Assembly (NCBI RefSeq): GCF_030649675.1
Contig: NZ_JAUTDR010000020.1
Coordinates: forward strand, 1 to 64,000
Length of the DNA: 64,000 bases
Source of the DNA: Haliea sp. E1-2-M8
GTDB taxonomy: Bacteria > Pseudomonadota > Gammaproteobacteria > Pseudomonadales > Halieaceae
Direction of reading: 5' to 3'
In this document: one piece after another, positions 1 through 8,113 of the stretch
How the letters are laid out: each line of letters opens with the position of its first letter
How positions within the stretch are numbered: the first letter of the stretch is position 1
Notes under the pieces: model-generated
What the model was told of the DNA's origin: nothing
The model's input: the letters and a program-made list of their open reading frames with translations, nothing else
The model's database searches: none
Position numbers and translations under genes: made by a program

Positions 1-66
1 TCTCTCGGCAAGATGCAGATCTCAAAATGTCTCGACATTATGTTTCGTAATTAATGGTTTATGATA

Positions 67-678
67 CTAGTAATCAACGCCGCGGCGGGCCTTGATGCCG
101 TGGTTATAGGCGTGCTTGATCTCTTTCACTTCCGACACCGTGTCCATGATGTCCTGCAGCGCCGAGCCGCCACCGCGGCCGGTGACCACCACACTCTGCT
201 CCGGCGGCCGGTTGGCCAGCGCGGTCAGCACCGTGTCCTCGGCCAGGTAGTCAAAGGCCAGCATGTAGGTGAGTTCATCCAGCACCACCAGATGATAGGC
301 GGGATCGGCCAGCATGGCGCTGGCCTGTTCCCAGGTGCGCACTGCGGCGGCAATGTCGCCGCTGCGGTCCTGCGTGTCCCAGGTGAAGCCGGTGCCCATC
401 TGGTAGAACGCTACCTGCGGGCAATGCTCCCGCAGATAGATTTCCTCGCCGGACAGTTGCTCGCCCTTGATGAATTGCACTACCCCGACCTTGTAGCCAT
501 AGCCCAGGGCGCGCATCACCATGCCGAAAGCTGAACTGGACTTGCCCTTGCCGTTGCCCGTGAGCAGGATCGCCACGCCGCGTTCGGTGTTGGCGGCGTT
601 GATGCTGGCGTCGACACTGGCCTTCTGCCTGGCCATGGCCTTTTTGTGACGTTCGTTCTTGCGCTCGTTGTCGGTCAT
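67..678 (-). CDS. cobO: Cob(I)yrinic acid a,c-diamide adenosyltransferase (CobO/BtuR type)
   Basis: This 203-residue protein has the size and fold signature of the CobO/BtuR/CobA adenosyltransferases, which transfer adenosyl from ATP to reduced corrinoids in the cytoplasm. A glycine-rich P-loop (GNGKGKSS) lies at residues 41-48 and the family's VVLDEL segment near residue 132. The N-terminus is rich in basic residues, as usual. The ATG at 678 is preceded by an AGGAG ribosome site that overlaps the end of btuB. The gene sits 12 bases behind the btuB stop on the same strand, so both should share the B12-riboswitch transcript. Together they handle uptake and adenosylation of scavenged cobalamin. 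No de novo corrin genes are visible. Confidence 0.95.
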   Translation of the reverse strand: MTDNERKNERHKKAMARQKASVDASINAANTERGVAILLTGNGKGKSSSAFGMVMRALGYGYKVGVVQFIKGEQLSGEEIYLREHCPQVAFYQMGTGFTWDTQDRSGDIAAAVRTWEQASAMLADPAYHLVVLDELTYMLAFDYLAEDTVLTALANRPPEQSVVVTGRGGGSALQDIMDTVSEVKEIKHAYNHGIKARRGVDY

Positions 679-690
679 CCAGTTTGGCTC

Positions 691-2550
691 CTAAAATGAA
701 AAGCGCAGACCAGCGTAAGCGGCCCTGCCGCTGGTCCGGTAGCTGGGGATTTCTTCGTAGTCTTCGTCCAGCAGGTTCTCGATGCGGCCGTAGACTTCGA
801 GGCCCGCTGCCAGCGTGTAGCGCGCATTGAGGTCCAGCACTTCGTAGTTGTCGAGAGCGCTGCCATCGAACTCGCGCGCATCCCGCGAGGCCCGCAGGTG
901 CAGGCCCAGGGCCAGCTCGCTGGATGGCGCCTGCCACTGCAGGCCGACATTGGCGAGGTGCCGAGGGCGATAGACCCGGTGGCCCCCGGCCGCGGTTTCG
1001 GTATCGTTGTAAGTGTAGTTGCCCTGCAGTTGAAGTTGCATGGGCAGGGGCACTTCGGCGATCAATTCCACACCTTTGGAGTCGCTGTCGCCGCTACCCT
1101 GCAGGTAGCCAGAGTAGCCTTCGAGGTCAAAGAATATTTCGTTTTCCACGGTCTGCTCAAAAATGATGGCTTCCAGCACCAGGCCCGCGGGCCCGAACCA
1201 TGCCACACCGAACTCGTGTCCTTCACTGCGTTCCTCCTGCAGGCTGACATCCACTGCCGGCGGGGAGGCAAAGAAGCTGCGGTTGTAGGCGATTTCATAC
1301 AGACTGGGGGCGCGGAAACCGGTACTCCAGGCACCCTTGAACTTGAGTTCGCTGGCACCCACCGGCACCAGGTAGGCGGCGCTCACCCGGTAGGAATCGT
1401 GGCTGCCGAAATTCTCGTTGTCGTCGTAGCGGCCGCCGGCGGTGAAGTAGAGGCTGTCCCCGAGGCGCCCCTGGTATTCCAGGTAGGCACCGGTCTGGTC
1501 GCGTTCGGTATCGAAGGTGCCATCATCCAGTGTCTGCTCCTCGTGGTCCACACCGTACACCAGCTGCAGGGCTGCCGCCGGTGAGTAGCTGCCGAGGTAG
1601 CTGACCCGGCTCAGCGTACCTTCGGTGCCAAAGCCGGGCAGTCCTTCGGTGAAGAGCTGGCGTTCGGTCCGGTTGTGGCTGTAGGCCAGCTCGTGCTGCA
1701 GCTGGTCGCCGCGAAAACTGGCGGCAGTGCGCCAGGACTGCTGCGAGAAACTGTCGCTGCAGCGGTTGCTGGGGGCAAAGGTGTCGTTGGTGAAGCAGCC
1801 GTCAAACTGGTTGTCGCCATCGACGTCCCGGCCCACCAGTTCCAGGCGCAGTTGTTCGCTGATATTCCAGCCGCCGCGGGCGTGTACGGTGGTGTTCTTG
1901 TAGCCGTCGTCGTCGGCCGGGTCGATGTCATTGGTACGGGAATTGAAGCCGTCGCTGCGGTAGTCCGCCAGCGACAGGTTGCCATCCAACGTGTCGCTGC
2001 CGGCGCCGATGTTGGCGGCATAATGCTGGCTGCCGTAGCGGCCGGTCTCCGCACTTACGTCGCCGCCGAAGCCGTCACCCGGGGTACGGGTGCTGATATT
2101 GATGACCCCGCCGGCGTCCGCGCCGTACATCAGGCCCTGGGGGCCGCGCAGGATTTCCACCCGCTGCACGCCGCTGCTGAGCAATTGCTCTACCCGCGGC
2201 CCAACCTGGGGCGCCGAGGTGTCGGAGATGTCGATGCCATCGATCAGGATCCGGGTGCGGTAGGCCTCCTCGCCGCGAATTCGCAGGGAGGATATCTTGC
2301 CGGGGCCGCCGTTGTTGCTCACCGCAACAGAGGGCTGGCTGCGCAGGATGTCCTGCAGTGAAGTGAAGCCCCGGGCGCGTATATCCGCAGCGTCAATCAC
2401 CGAGATCGAGGTGCCGACCTCGCGCAGTGGCATGGCGATCCTGGAAGAGCTGATCACGATCTCTTCCAGCGGGTAGGTAGCGGTATTGTTACCCCAGGCG
2501 GGCAGGGTGGTCAGCAGCGCGACGGCGCCGGCGAGTGCGTGTGGTTTCAT
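691..2550 (-). CDS. btuB: TonB-dependent vitamin B12 receptor
   Basis: The 619-residue product is an outer-membrane TonB-dependent receptor of BtuB size. It begins with a cleavable signal peptide (about residues 1-20) and a TonB-box-like EEIVISSS at residues 29-36. The plug follows, with RGPQGLMYGADAGG and then VINISTR. A beta-barrel completes the protein and ends in the typical LRFSF. The assignment to cobalamin rests on the riboswitch immediately upstream and on cobO immediately downstream. The ATG at 2550 has a GAGGT ribosome site six bases upstream; the longer frame would need a TTG at 2562 and is less likely. The gene appears intact. Confidence 0.93.
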   Translation of the reverse strand: MKPHALAGAVALLTTLPAWGNNTATYPLEEIVISSSRIAMPLREVGTSISVIDAADIRARGFTSLQDILRSQPSVAVSNNGGPGKISSLRIRGEEAYRTRILIDGIDISDTSAPQVGPRVEQLLSSGVQRVEILRGPQGLMYGADAGGVINISTRTPGDGFGGDVSAETGRYGSQHYAANIGAGSDTLDGNLSLADYRSDGFNSRTNDIDPADDDGYKNTTVHARGGWNISEQLRLELVGRDVDGDNQFDGCFTNDTFAPSNRCSDSFSQQSWRTAASFRGDQLQHELAYSHNRTERQLFTEGLPGFGTEGTLSRVSYLGSYSPAAALQLVYGVDHEEQTLDDGTFDTERDQTGAYLEYQGRLGDSLYFTAGGRYDDNENFGSHDSYRVSAAYLVPVGASELKFKGAWSTGFRAPSLYEIAYNRSFFASPPAVDVSLQEERSEGHEFGVAWFGPAGLVLEAIIFEQTVENEIFFDLEGYSGYLQGSGDSDSKGVELIAEVPLPMQLQLQGNYTYNDTETAAGGHRVYRPRHLANVGLQWQAPSSELALGLHLRASRDAREFDGSALDNYEVLDLNARYTLAAGLEVYGRIENLLDEDYEEIPSYRTSGRAAYAGLRFSF

Positions 2551-2639
2551 GTGGTACCTCAATGCCAGAAAATGTTGGCGATTGAGGGAGGGGATCCAGG
2601 GAACGCAATGCGGGAAACGGCATCAGGCAACCTTCAATG

Positions 2640-2800
2640 AAGCCCTCCGCTCCATCGTTGCTTGTGCCAGGCAGGTATCGGGCTCACAGCTGTTGCTGTC
2701 TACCGTTGCGGGGGCAGCGGTGGCATCGGCACGGGGCCTCACCACACTTCCCATTTAACCGGCCCAGCCGTGTCAAGTGACACCGGCGGCAGGCACCTGG
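2640..2800 (-). promoter_or_regulatory. Cobalamin (B12) riboswitch
   Basis: Read on the minus strand, the leader of btuB carries the ordered conserved blocks of a cobalamin riboswitch. These are an opening AGGTGCC (about 2799-2793), a core GGGAAGTGTGGTGAGGC (about 2752-2736), GCCCCCGCAACGGT (about 2715-2702), and the B12 box AGCCCGATACCTGCC (about 2684-2670). Known members repress downstream translation or transcription when adenosylcobalamin is bound, which fits btuB-cobO. I see no obvious U-tract terminator between the B12 box and btuB, so translational control is more likely. That last point is inference. Confidence 0.95.
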
Positions 2801-2810
2801 TACGCGACGC

Positions 2811-2839
2811 ACTGTAGTGACTGAGGCTGTAGCTGTCAA
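2811..2839 (-). promoter_or_regulatory. Sigma70-type promoter of the btuB-cobO transcript
   Basis: On the minus strand a perfect TTGACA (2839-2834) is followed after exactly 17 bases by TACAGT (2816-2811). Transcription would start a few bases before the first riboswitch block at about 2800, as expected for a riboswitch leader. Confidence 0.7.
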
Positions 2840-2930
2840 TTGTCCAGATTTTGTCGACAAGTTCCCGCGCCTTACGCGGATGCATGTTTGCCGTAGAATA
2901 GGCGCCTGATACCCGGTTACGGAAAGCGCA

Positions 2931-3422
2931 ATGACATTTACCGAAACTCAGTGGGCGCAGGTCGCGACCCTGCTGGGCCGCGAGCCCCGCGGCCTGGAGG
3001 ATATCCCGGTGGTCGACGACTGCGGCCAGCCCCGGGTGATCCGGGTCGCTTCGCTGGTGGAGGGGAAACCGTTTCCCACCTTGTTCTGGCTGGTTGATCC
3101 GGTGCTGAACTATCGCATCGACCAGGAAGAGGCGCGGGGACTGATCAAGGACCTGCAGACCCGGGTCAATGCCGAACCCGGGTTGCAGGCGTCCATGCGC
3201 GCGGATCACGAGGCCCATATCCGGCTGCGCGACAGCTTCCTTGCGGCCGAGGATCGCAGGGCCCTGCAGGCAGCGGGTTTTGCGGAGGTTTTGCAACAGC
3301 GCGGTATCGGCGGTATCGCCGACTTCACCCGTATCCGCTGCCTGCACACCTGGTATGCGGCCCACCTGGTGGTGCCCAACACCATCGGTGGTTTGCTGGA
3401 CCTGCATTGGGCGGCTCTCTAA
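2931..3422 (+). CDS. DUF501 family protein
   Basis: This 163-residue protein matches the DUF501 family, whose biochemical role is not established. The recognisable family features are the N-terminal RVIRVASLVEGKPFPTLFWL stretch (about residues 36-55) and the C-terminal RCLHTWYAAHL followed by PNTIGGLLD (about residues 138-157). It has no signal peptide or membrane segment. The stop at 3420-3422 is two bases before the xdhC start, so the two are co-transcribed. A TAGAAT hexamer at 2894 could be a -10 element, but no good -35 accompanies it. Confidence 0.8.
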   Translation: MTFTETQWAQVATLLGREPRGLEDIPVVDDCGQPRVIRVASLVEGKPFPTLFWLVDPVLNYRIDQEEARGLIKDLQTRVNAEPGLQASMRADHEAHIRLRDSFLAAEDRRALQAAGFAEVLQQRGIGGIADFTRIRCLHTWYAAHLVVPNTIGGLLDLHWAAL

Positions 3423-3424
3423 CC

Positions 3425-4384
3425 ATGCAGATACCGGATCAGTCCATTCTCAGCAGCGCTCTTGACTGGCTGTCAGAAGCCGCTGCGCCACCGGTCTGGC
3501 TGTGCACCATCGTCGCAGCGCAGGGATCCTCGCCGCGTCCTCCCGGCGCGTTGCTGGCCTGCAACGGTCGCGGCGAACAGGTGGGCTCCCTGTCCGGGGG
3601 ATGCATTGAGGAAGACCTGTTGCAGCGTTTGCAGTCCGGCGCTCTGCCGGTAGCACAGGCAGAGCTGATTGAGTACGGGGTCACCGCGGAAGAGAACGAA
3701 CGCCTGGGCCTCCCCTGTGGCGGTCGGCTACAGGTGCTGGTCCAGCGGCTGCAGGCGGATCGTGATCCGCCCTGGTTGAGGGCGGCACTGGACGCGATTG
3801 CGGCCCGGCGCTGCCTGCGCCGCTCTGTCGCCGTGGACACCGGCGCTACGGTGACAACAGCGGAGGAGCATCACGCTCCCCTGCACTTTGCTGGCCGCAC
3901 CCTGGAACAAACCTTCGGCCCCCAGATGCGTCTGCTGCTGGTGGGGGCGGGGCAACTCGGCCAGTCCCTGGCGGAACTGGCCCTGGCAATGGACTACGAG
4001 GTGCTGGTGGTCGATCCGCGGCAGCGCATGCTGGCGCAGTGGCAGGGCCCCGCGGTGCCCTTGCTCGCCGGTATGCCCGACGACGCCGTGCGCGAGCATG
4101 CCAGCGACCGCCACAGCATCGTGATCACCCTCACCCACGATCCGCGCATAGACGACATGGCGCTGATGGAGGCCCTGACCACCGACGCCTGGTACGTGGG
4201 CGCCCTGGGGTCGCGCCGCACCACGGAAAAACGCTTGCAGCGCCTGCGTCAGCTGGATATTCCCGAGGACCGTCTGGCCGTGTTGCACGCCCCGGTAGGG
4301 CTGGATATCGGTAGCAAGACACCGCTGGAAATTGCCGTGTCCATCATGGCCCAATTGGTGCAGCTGCGGCGGGCGCGGCGGTGA
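3425..4384 (+). CDS. xdhC: XdhC/CoxI family molybdoenzyme maturation protein
   Basis: The 319-residue product has the two XdhC domains. The N-terminal XdhC/CoxI domain includes LSGGCIEEDL at about residues 57-66. A C-terminal Rossmann domain begins with LLLVGAGQLGQSL near residue 171. Family members bind molybdenum cofactor and help insert the sulfurated cofactor into xanthine dehydrogenase-type enzymes. I chose the ATG at 3425, two bases after the previous stop; an upstream in-frame start at 3407 would overlap the DUF501 gene. The next gene, a MocA-like cytidylyltransferase, overlaps by GTGA, which supports a cofactor role. No xanthine dehydrogenase or CO dehydrogenase subunit genes are adjacent. 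Confidence 0.87.
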   Translation: MQIPDQSILSSALDWLSEAAAPPVWLCTIVAAQGSSPRPPGALLACNGRGEQVGSLSGGCIEEDLLQRLQSGALPVAQAELIEYGVTAEENERLGLPCGGRLQVLVQRLQADRDPPWLRAALDAIAARRCLRRSVAVDTGATVTTAEEHHAPLHFAGRTLEQTFGPQMRLLLVGAGQLGQSLAELALAMDYEVLVVDPRQRMLAQWQGPAVPLLAGMPDDAVREHASDRHSIVITLTHDPRIDDMALMEALTTDAWYVGALGSRRTTEKRLQRLRQLDIPEDRLAVLHAPVGLDIGSKTPLEIAVSIMAQLVQLRRARR

Positions 4385-4962
4385 ATGTCGGTGTGCTGTT
4401 GCTGGCGGCTGGCTGGAGCCGACGTTTTGGCAGCGACAAACGCCTCGCGTTGTTGCCCGATGGCCGCCCCCTGTTGTTCGCGGCCGTGTCCGCGATCCAG
4501 CGCAGTGGGCTGGACTTGCGTGTTTGCTTGCGACCCGGTGATGACGCGATCAAGGAGCGTCTGTTGGCGGCGGAGGTCGCGGTGCTGGAGTGTCAGCGCG
4601 CCGCCGAAGGTATGGGCGCAACCCTGGCGGATGCGGTCGCGCAGCTGGGGGGCTGGCAGGGGCTGCTGGTAGCGCTCGCGGACATGCCCGGCATCCGCCC
4701 GGGTACGTTTCGCGCTGTGGCAGAAGCCCTGACGGCGGATTCCATCGTCACGCCCACGTTTCAGGGAGAGCCTGGTCACCCGGTGGGGTTTGGGCGCGTT
4801 TTCTTCCCCGCCCTCGCCAGGCTGGACGGTGACCGCGGTGCCCGTGATCTGGTCAGCCGGGCGGGCAGCAGGCGCCTGTGCCTGTCGCTGGCGGACCCCG
4901 GTATCCTGCGCGACGTGGATTATCCGGCGGATTTTCGGGCTCTGGGGTCCCCGCAGCCCTGA
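4381..4962 (+). CDS. MobA/MocA-like molybdenum cofactor nucleotidyltransferase
   Basis: The 193-residue product begins with the nucleotidyltransferase signature LLAAGWSRRFGSDKRL (residues 6-21), the NTP-binding loop of MobA/MocA/GlmU-type transferases. It continues with an ALADMPGI segment (about residues 98-105) holding the metal-binding aspartate, and a GHPVGF substrate loop (about 137-142). MocA enzymes add CMP to molybdopterin cofactor, and MobA enzymes add GMP. Pairing with xdhC favours the CTP-using MocA type, but this cannot be settled from sequence alone. The start is a GTG at 4381 overlapping the xdhC stop. Confidence 0.82.
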   Translation: MNVGVLLLAAGWSRRFGSDKRLALLPDGRPLLFAAVSAIQRSGLDLRVCLRPGDDAIKERLLAAEVAVLECQRAAEGMGATLADAVAQLGGWQGLLVALADMPGIRPGTFRAVAEALTADSIVTPTFQGEPGHPVGFGRVFFPALARLDGDRGARDLVSRAGSRRLCLSLADPGILRDVDYPADFRALGSPQP

Positions 4963-5030
4963 ACTGCGCTCCACCCTCGCCGCTGCGAGTGGTATATTGG
5001 CAGGCTATTCTGGACCTGTCCGAGAGCTTC

Positions 5031-6095
5031 ATGACAACCAATACCGATGACCTGCGCATTCAGCGCACCAACGAGCTGGTCGCACCGCAGCAACTTATCA
5101 GTGACATTGCGGTGAGCGATCTGGCGGCCAGCACCGTGGCCGCCGCCCGCCACGGCATTCACCGCATTCTGGCCGGCGAGGACGACCGCCTGCTCGCCGT
5201 GGTCGGCCCCTGTTCCATTCACGACCCGGCGGCCGCGCGGGACTACGGTCGGCGCCTGAAAGCCGTGGCCGATGCGCTGGCGGACGATGTGCTGCTGGTG
5301 ATGCGCGTGTATTTCGAGAAGCCGCGTACCACGGTGGGCTGGAAGGGGTTGATCAACGATCCGGACCTGAACAATACCTTCCAGATCAACAAGGGCCTGC
5401 ACCTGGCCCGGCAATTGCTGTCGGACCTGGCCGACATGGGCTTGCCCGCCGGTACCGAGTACCTCGACCTGATCAGCCCGCAATACCTGGCGGACCTGAT
5501 TGCCTGGGGTGCCATCGGCGCCCGCACCACCGAGAGCCAGACCCATCGGGAACTGGCTTCGGGTTTGTCCTGCCCGGTTGGCTTCAAGAACGCCACCGAT
5601 GGCGATATCCAGGTCGCCATCGACGCCATCAAGTCTGCTTCCCAGCCGCACCATTTCCTGTCGGTCACCAAGTACGGCCACTCGGCGATTTTCCAGACCA
5701 CCGGCAACGAGGACTGTCACATCATCCTGCGTGGTGGCAAGCACCCCAACTACGACATGTTCTCGGTTGACGATGCCGGTGCCATGCTGGTGAAAGCGGG
5801 CTTGGCGGCTCGCATCATGGTCGACGCCAGCCACGCCAACAGCCGCAAGATTCCCGCCCGGCAGCGGGACGTGATCCGCGATATCGGCAATCAGGTCGCC
5901 CGCGGCAGCCGCAGCATTTTCGGCATCATGATAGAGAGCAACCTGGTGGAAGGGCGCCAGGATGTGGTGGCTGGCCAATCTCTGACCTATGGCCAGAGCA
6001 TCACCGATCCCTGCATCAACTGGGATGATACCGAGATCCTGCTCGAAGAACTTGCCGCCGCGGTGCGCGCGCGGCGCCAGGGGGCGACCGTCTGA
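5031..6095 (+). CDS. aroG: Class I 3-deoxy-7-phosphoheptulonate (DAHP) synthase
   Basis: This 354-residue protein is a class I DAHP synthase of the AroF/G/H family. It condenses phosphoenolpyruvate with erythrose 4-phosphate as the first step of the shikimate pathway. Diagnostic segments are GPCSIHDP (about residues 59-66), FEKPRTTVGWKGLINDP (about 95-111), and the C-terminal GQSLTYGQSITDPCI (about 316-330). I took the ATG at 5031 because it aligns with the usual N-terminus; the open frame extends upstream over the end of the previous gene. Which aromatic amino acid inhibits it cannot be read with confidence, so the aroG symbol names the family only. Confidence 0.93.
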   Translation: MTTNTDDLRIQRTNELVAPQQLISDIAVSDLAASTVAAARHGIHRILAGEDDRLLAVVGPCSIHDPAAARDYGRRLKAVADALADDVLLVMRVYFEKPRTTVGWKGLINDPDLNNTFQINKGLHLARQLLSDLADMGLPAGTEYLDLISPQYLADLIAWGAIGARTTESQTHRELASGLSCPVGFKNATDGDIQVAIDAIKSASQPHHFLSVTKYGHSAIFQTTGNEDCHIILRGGKHPNYDMFSVDDAGAMLVKAGLAARIMVDASHANSRKIPARQRDVIRDIGNQVARGSRSIFGIMIESNLVEGRQDVVAGQSLTYGQSITDPCINWDDTEILLEELAAAVRARRQGATV

Positions 6096-6134
6096 GGCTT
6101 CGCCGCATATCCCCGGTTGGCAACCGGGGCCTCA
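6093..6134 (+). terminator. GC-rich hairpin after the DAHP synthase gene
   Basis: Directly behind the aro stop, CCCCGGTT (6111-6118) pairs with AACCGGGG (6122-6129). An outer TGAGG (6093-6097) can pair with CCTCA (6130-6134). There is no U-tract, so this may be a rho-dependent end or merely a stable 3' structure. Confidence 0.35.
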
Positions 6135-6258
6135 GCTGTCCAGCTTGTGCCCGCGGGCACATCCCGCCGACATAAAACCGTCTTGTTCCCGTCCTCAGCG
6201 CAACATGCGAGCGCTAATGTCCTTGCCTTCTCTGACAAGCAACGAGCGAGGATGCGCC

Positions 6259-8033
6259 GTGATCTACTCATCCCTGTTGACCCCCACCAGCAGCCAGACA
6301 GTGCTGCCCAACTGGCGCCGCAGCGCTCTCGCGGTAATCTGTGCCGGGGCTGGTGGTGCAGGAGCAGAGTGTCAACAATCCGGGCTTTGTGATTCGTGGC
6401 ATTACCTCGGACAGCGGCTCCGCCGGTATTGCGCCGCGGGTCTCCATCCACCAGGACGGGTCGATATCAGCCGTTCGCGCGCCTCGCGTTCACTTACAAG
6501 AAGCGCGACGGTTTCATAGAGAATATCGACGGGCGCCCCGAATCCCAGAATCCCGGAAGGCCCGCGGAAGCACTGAACGGTACCGAGACCCTGGCTGTGC
6601 GCGGGTTTCTGGCATGGCAGCCGACGGACAGGCTGCAGGCAGACCTGATTTTGAATTACCAAAGGGATACACGTCCGGGGAGTTCCTTTAAAAGCGGCTC
6701 TAAAAAGCGGCTCTATCCCTCCGACCGGCGGCAGCACCGACCCGAACAGCTTTGCGGAGCTGGGCCCGCATGGGAGCTTGCGCAACGATTATCTGGGCGG
6801 TGACCTGGGCATCGACCGCAAGGTGCACAGCACAACCCTGAACATTGCCTACGATCTCAGCGATGCCTGGACGGTCAACTCGATCAGCAATGCCCGCAGC
6901 TTCGATTCGCTGGAAGTCTTTGATGCCGACGGCACCGCAGCGTTCTGGCTGGAGTTTGCCGAAGATGCAGAGAGCGACCAGTGGAGTCAGGAAATCCGTG
7001 CCAATTTCAATGACGGCAGTGCAGTAAGCGGTTTCTTCGGCGCCAGCTATTTCTGGGAAGACGGTTCCCAGGCTGTGCCCTTTGCGACCGATGAGGGCGT
7101 ATTTGCCGCCTGCCTCGGGCTTGCGCCCGGTGTTCCCTGCATCAACGCTGACGGCAGCGTGAACTCGATTTTTCCGGTTCCTGTGATCTTCAACGAACGT
7201 TTTGGCAATACCGGCAAGAACACAAGCTGGTCGGTCTATGCTGACGCCACCTGGCAGGTCACACCGCAGTTGACTGCGACCGCCGGCATCCGCTATCTGG
7301 AAGACGAGTGTCAGGGAGGCGCCTTCGCAACCGGCAATACGTCGGCGCTGTTTGGTGGTCCCTTCCTGGGTGGGCTGTTCGGCAATACCGGTGGTCAGGT
7401 AGTGAAATCAGATACCGAGACCTTTGACGCCTGGCTGCCGCGTCTGTCACTGAGCTATTTTTCTCCGATGACTTACACATCTAGGCCAACGTTGGCAAAG
7501 GGCGCGTCGCCCCGGTGATCGATGTGGAAGGGCAGGGCGGGGCAGAGAATCCCTTTGCGATTGTCAGCATCTTGCCCGCCGAGGAAATCTGGAACTATGA
7601 AATCGGTCTGAAGTCGCAGTGGCTGGACAATCGCCTCGGCTTTGATCTGTCCTACTTCTTTTTCGGTGGCAACCGTTTCCGGCTGCAACCGGAAACGACG
7701 GCATCTCTCGCCCTGGTGCACGAACTGGCGCTGGCAGGCGGTGCCGGCGTTCAGTCCATGCTGTCATATACCTGGCGCAGCAAGGTTTACTTCGAAAATG
7801 CGAATACACCCATCGCTGGCCAGGATATCGCCGAGGATGCGGTCAGCCTTGTCGGGCTCAATATAGGTTACACCACAGCGGACGGCGATTGGCGGGTCGG
7901 CGCCTACGCCGATAACCTGCTCGACAAGGAATACATCATCGATGCCGGCAACACCGGCGGCGCCTTCGGCACGCCCACGTTCATTGCTGCTCCGCCGCGA
8001 TTCTATGGTGTCGAAGTGGCCTACAATTTTTGA
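6259..8033 (+). pseudogene. TonB-dependent receptor, multiply disrupted
   Basis: Four reading-frame pieces together look like one TonB-dependent receptor. A leader-like stretch ending LPNWRRSALAV lies near 6259-6345. Another frame holds the plug segment PGLVVQEQSVNNPGFVIRG (from 6344). A third frame holds barrel sequence (FARLAFTYKKRDGFIENIDG, from about 6483). The largest barrel part runs from 6778 to a stop at 7518, and the last strands from about 7515 to a normal end in VEVAYNF at 8033. The TonB box, most of the plug after IHQDG, and part of the barrel near 7480 are missing. Both deletions and frameshifts are therefore present. I infer a non-functional remnant, though assembly error is possible. 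The neighbours are secreted hydrolases, consistent with a former uptake partner. Confidence 0.85.
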
Positions 8034-8113
8034 AGGGGCATATGGAAGCCGTGTGTCGGCGGTAAATCCTGCTGTTACACTGAACACAATTCAGGGTTCT
8101 CAGGGGGTGATTG

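Noticed and set aside
1-66. Possible terminator or small gene after cobO
   Set aside because: I see no hairpin with a U-tract and no frame with a ribosome site in this short stretch.
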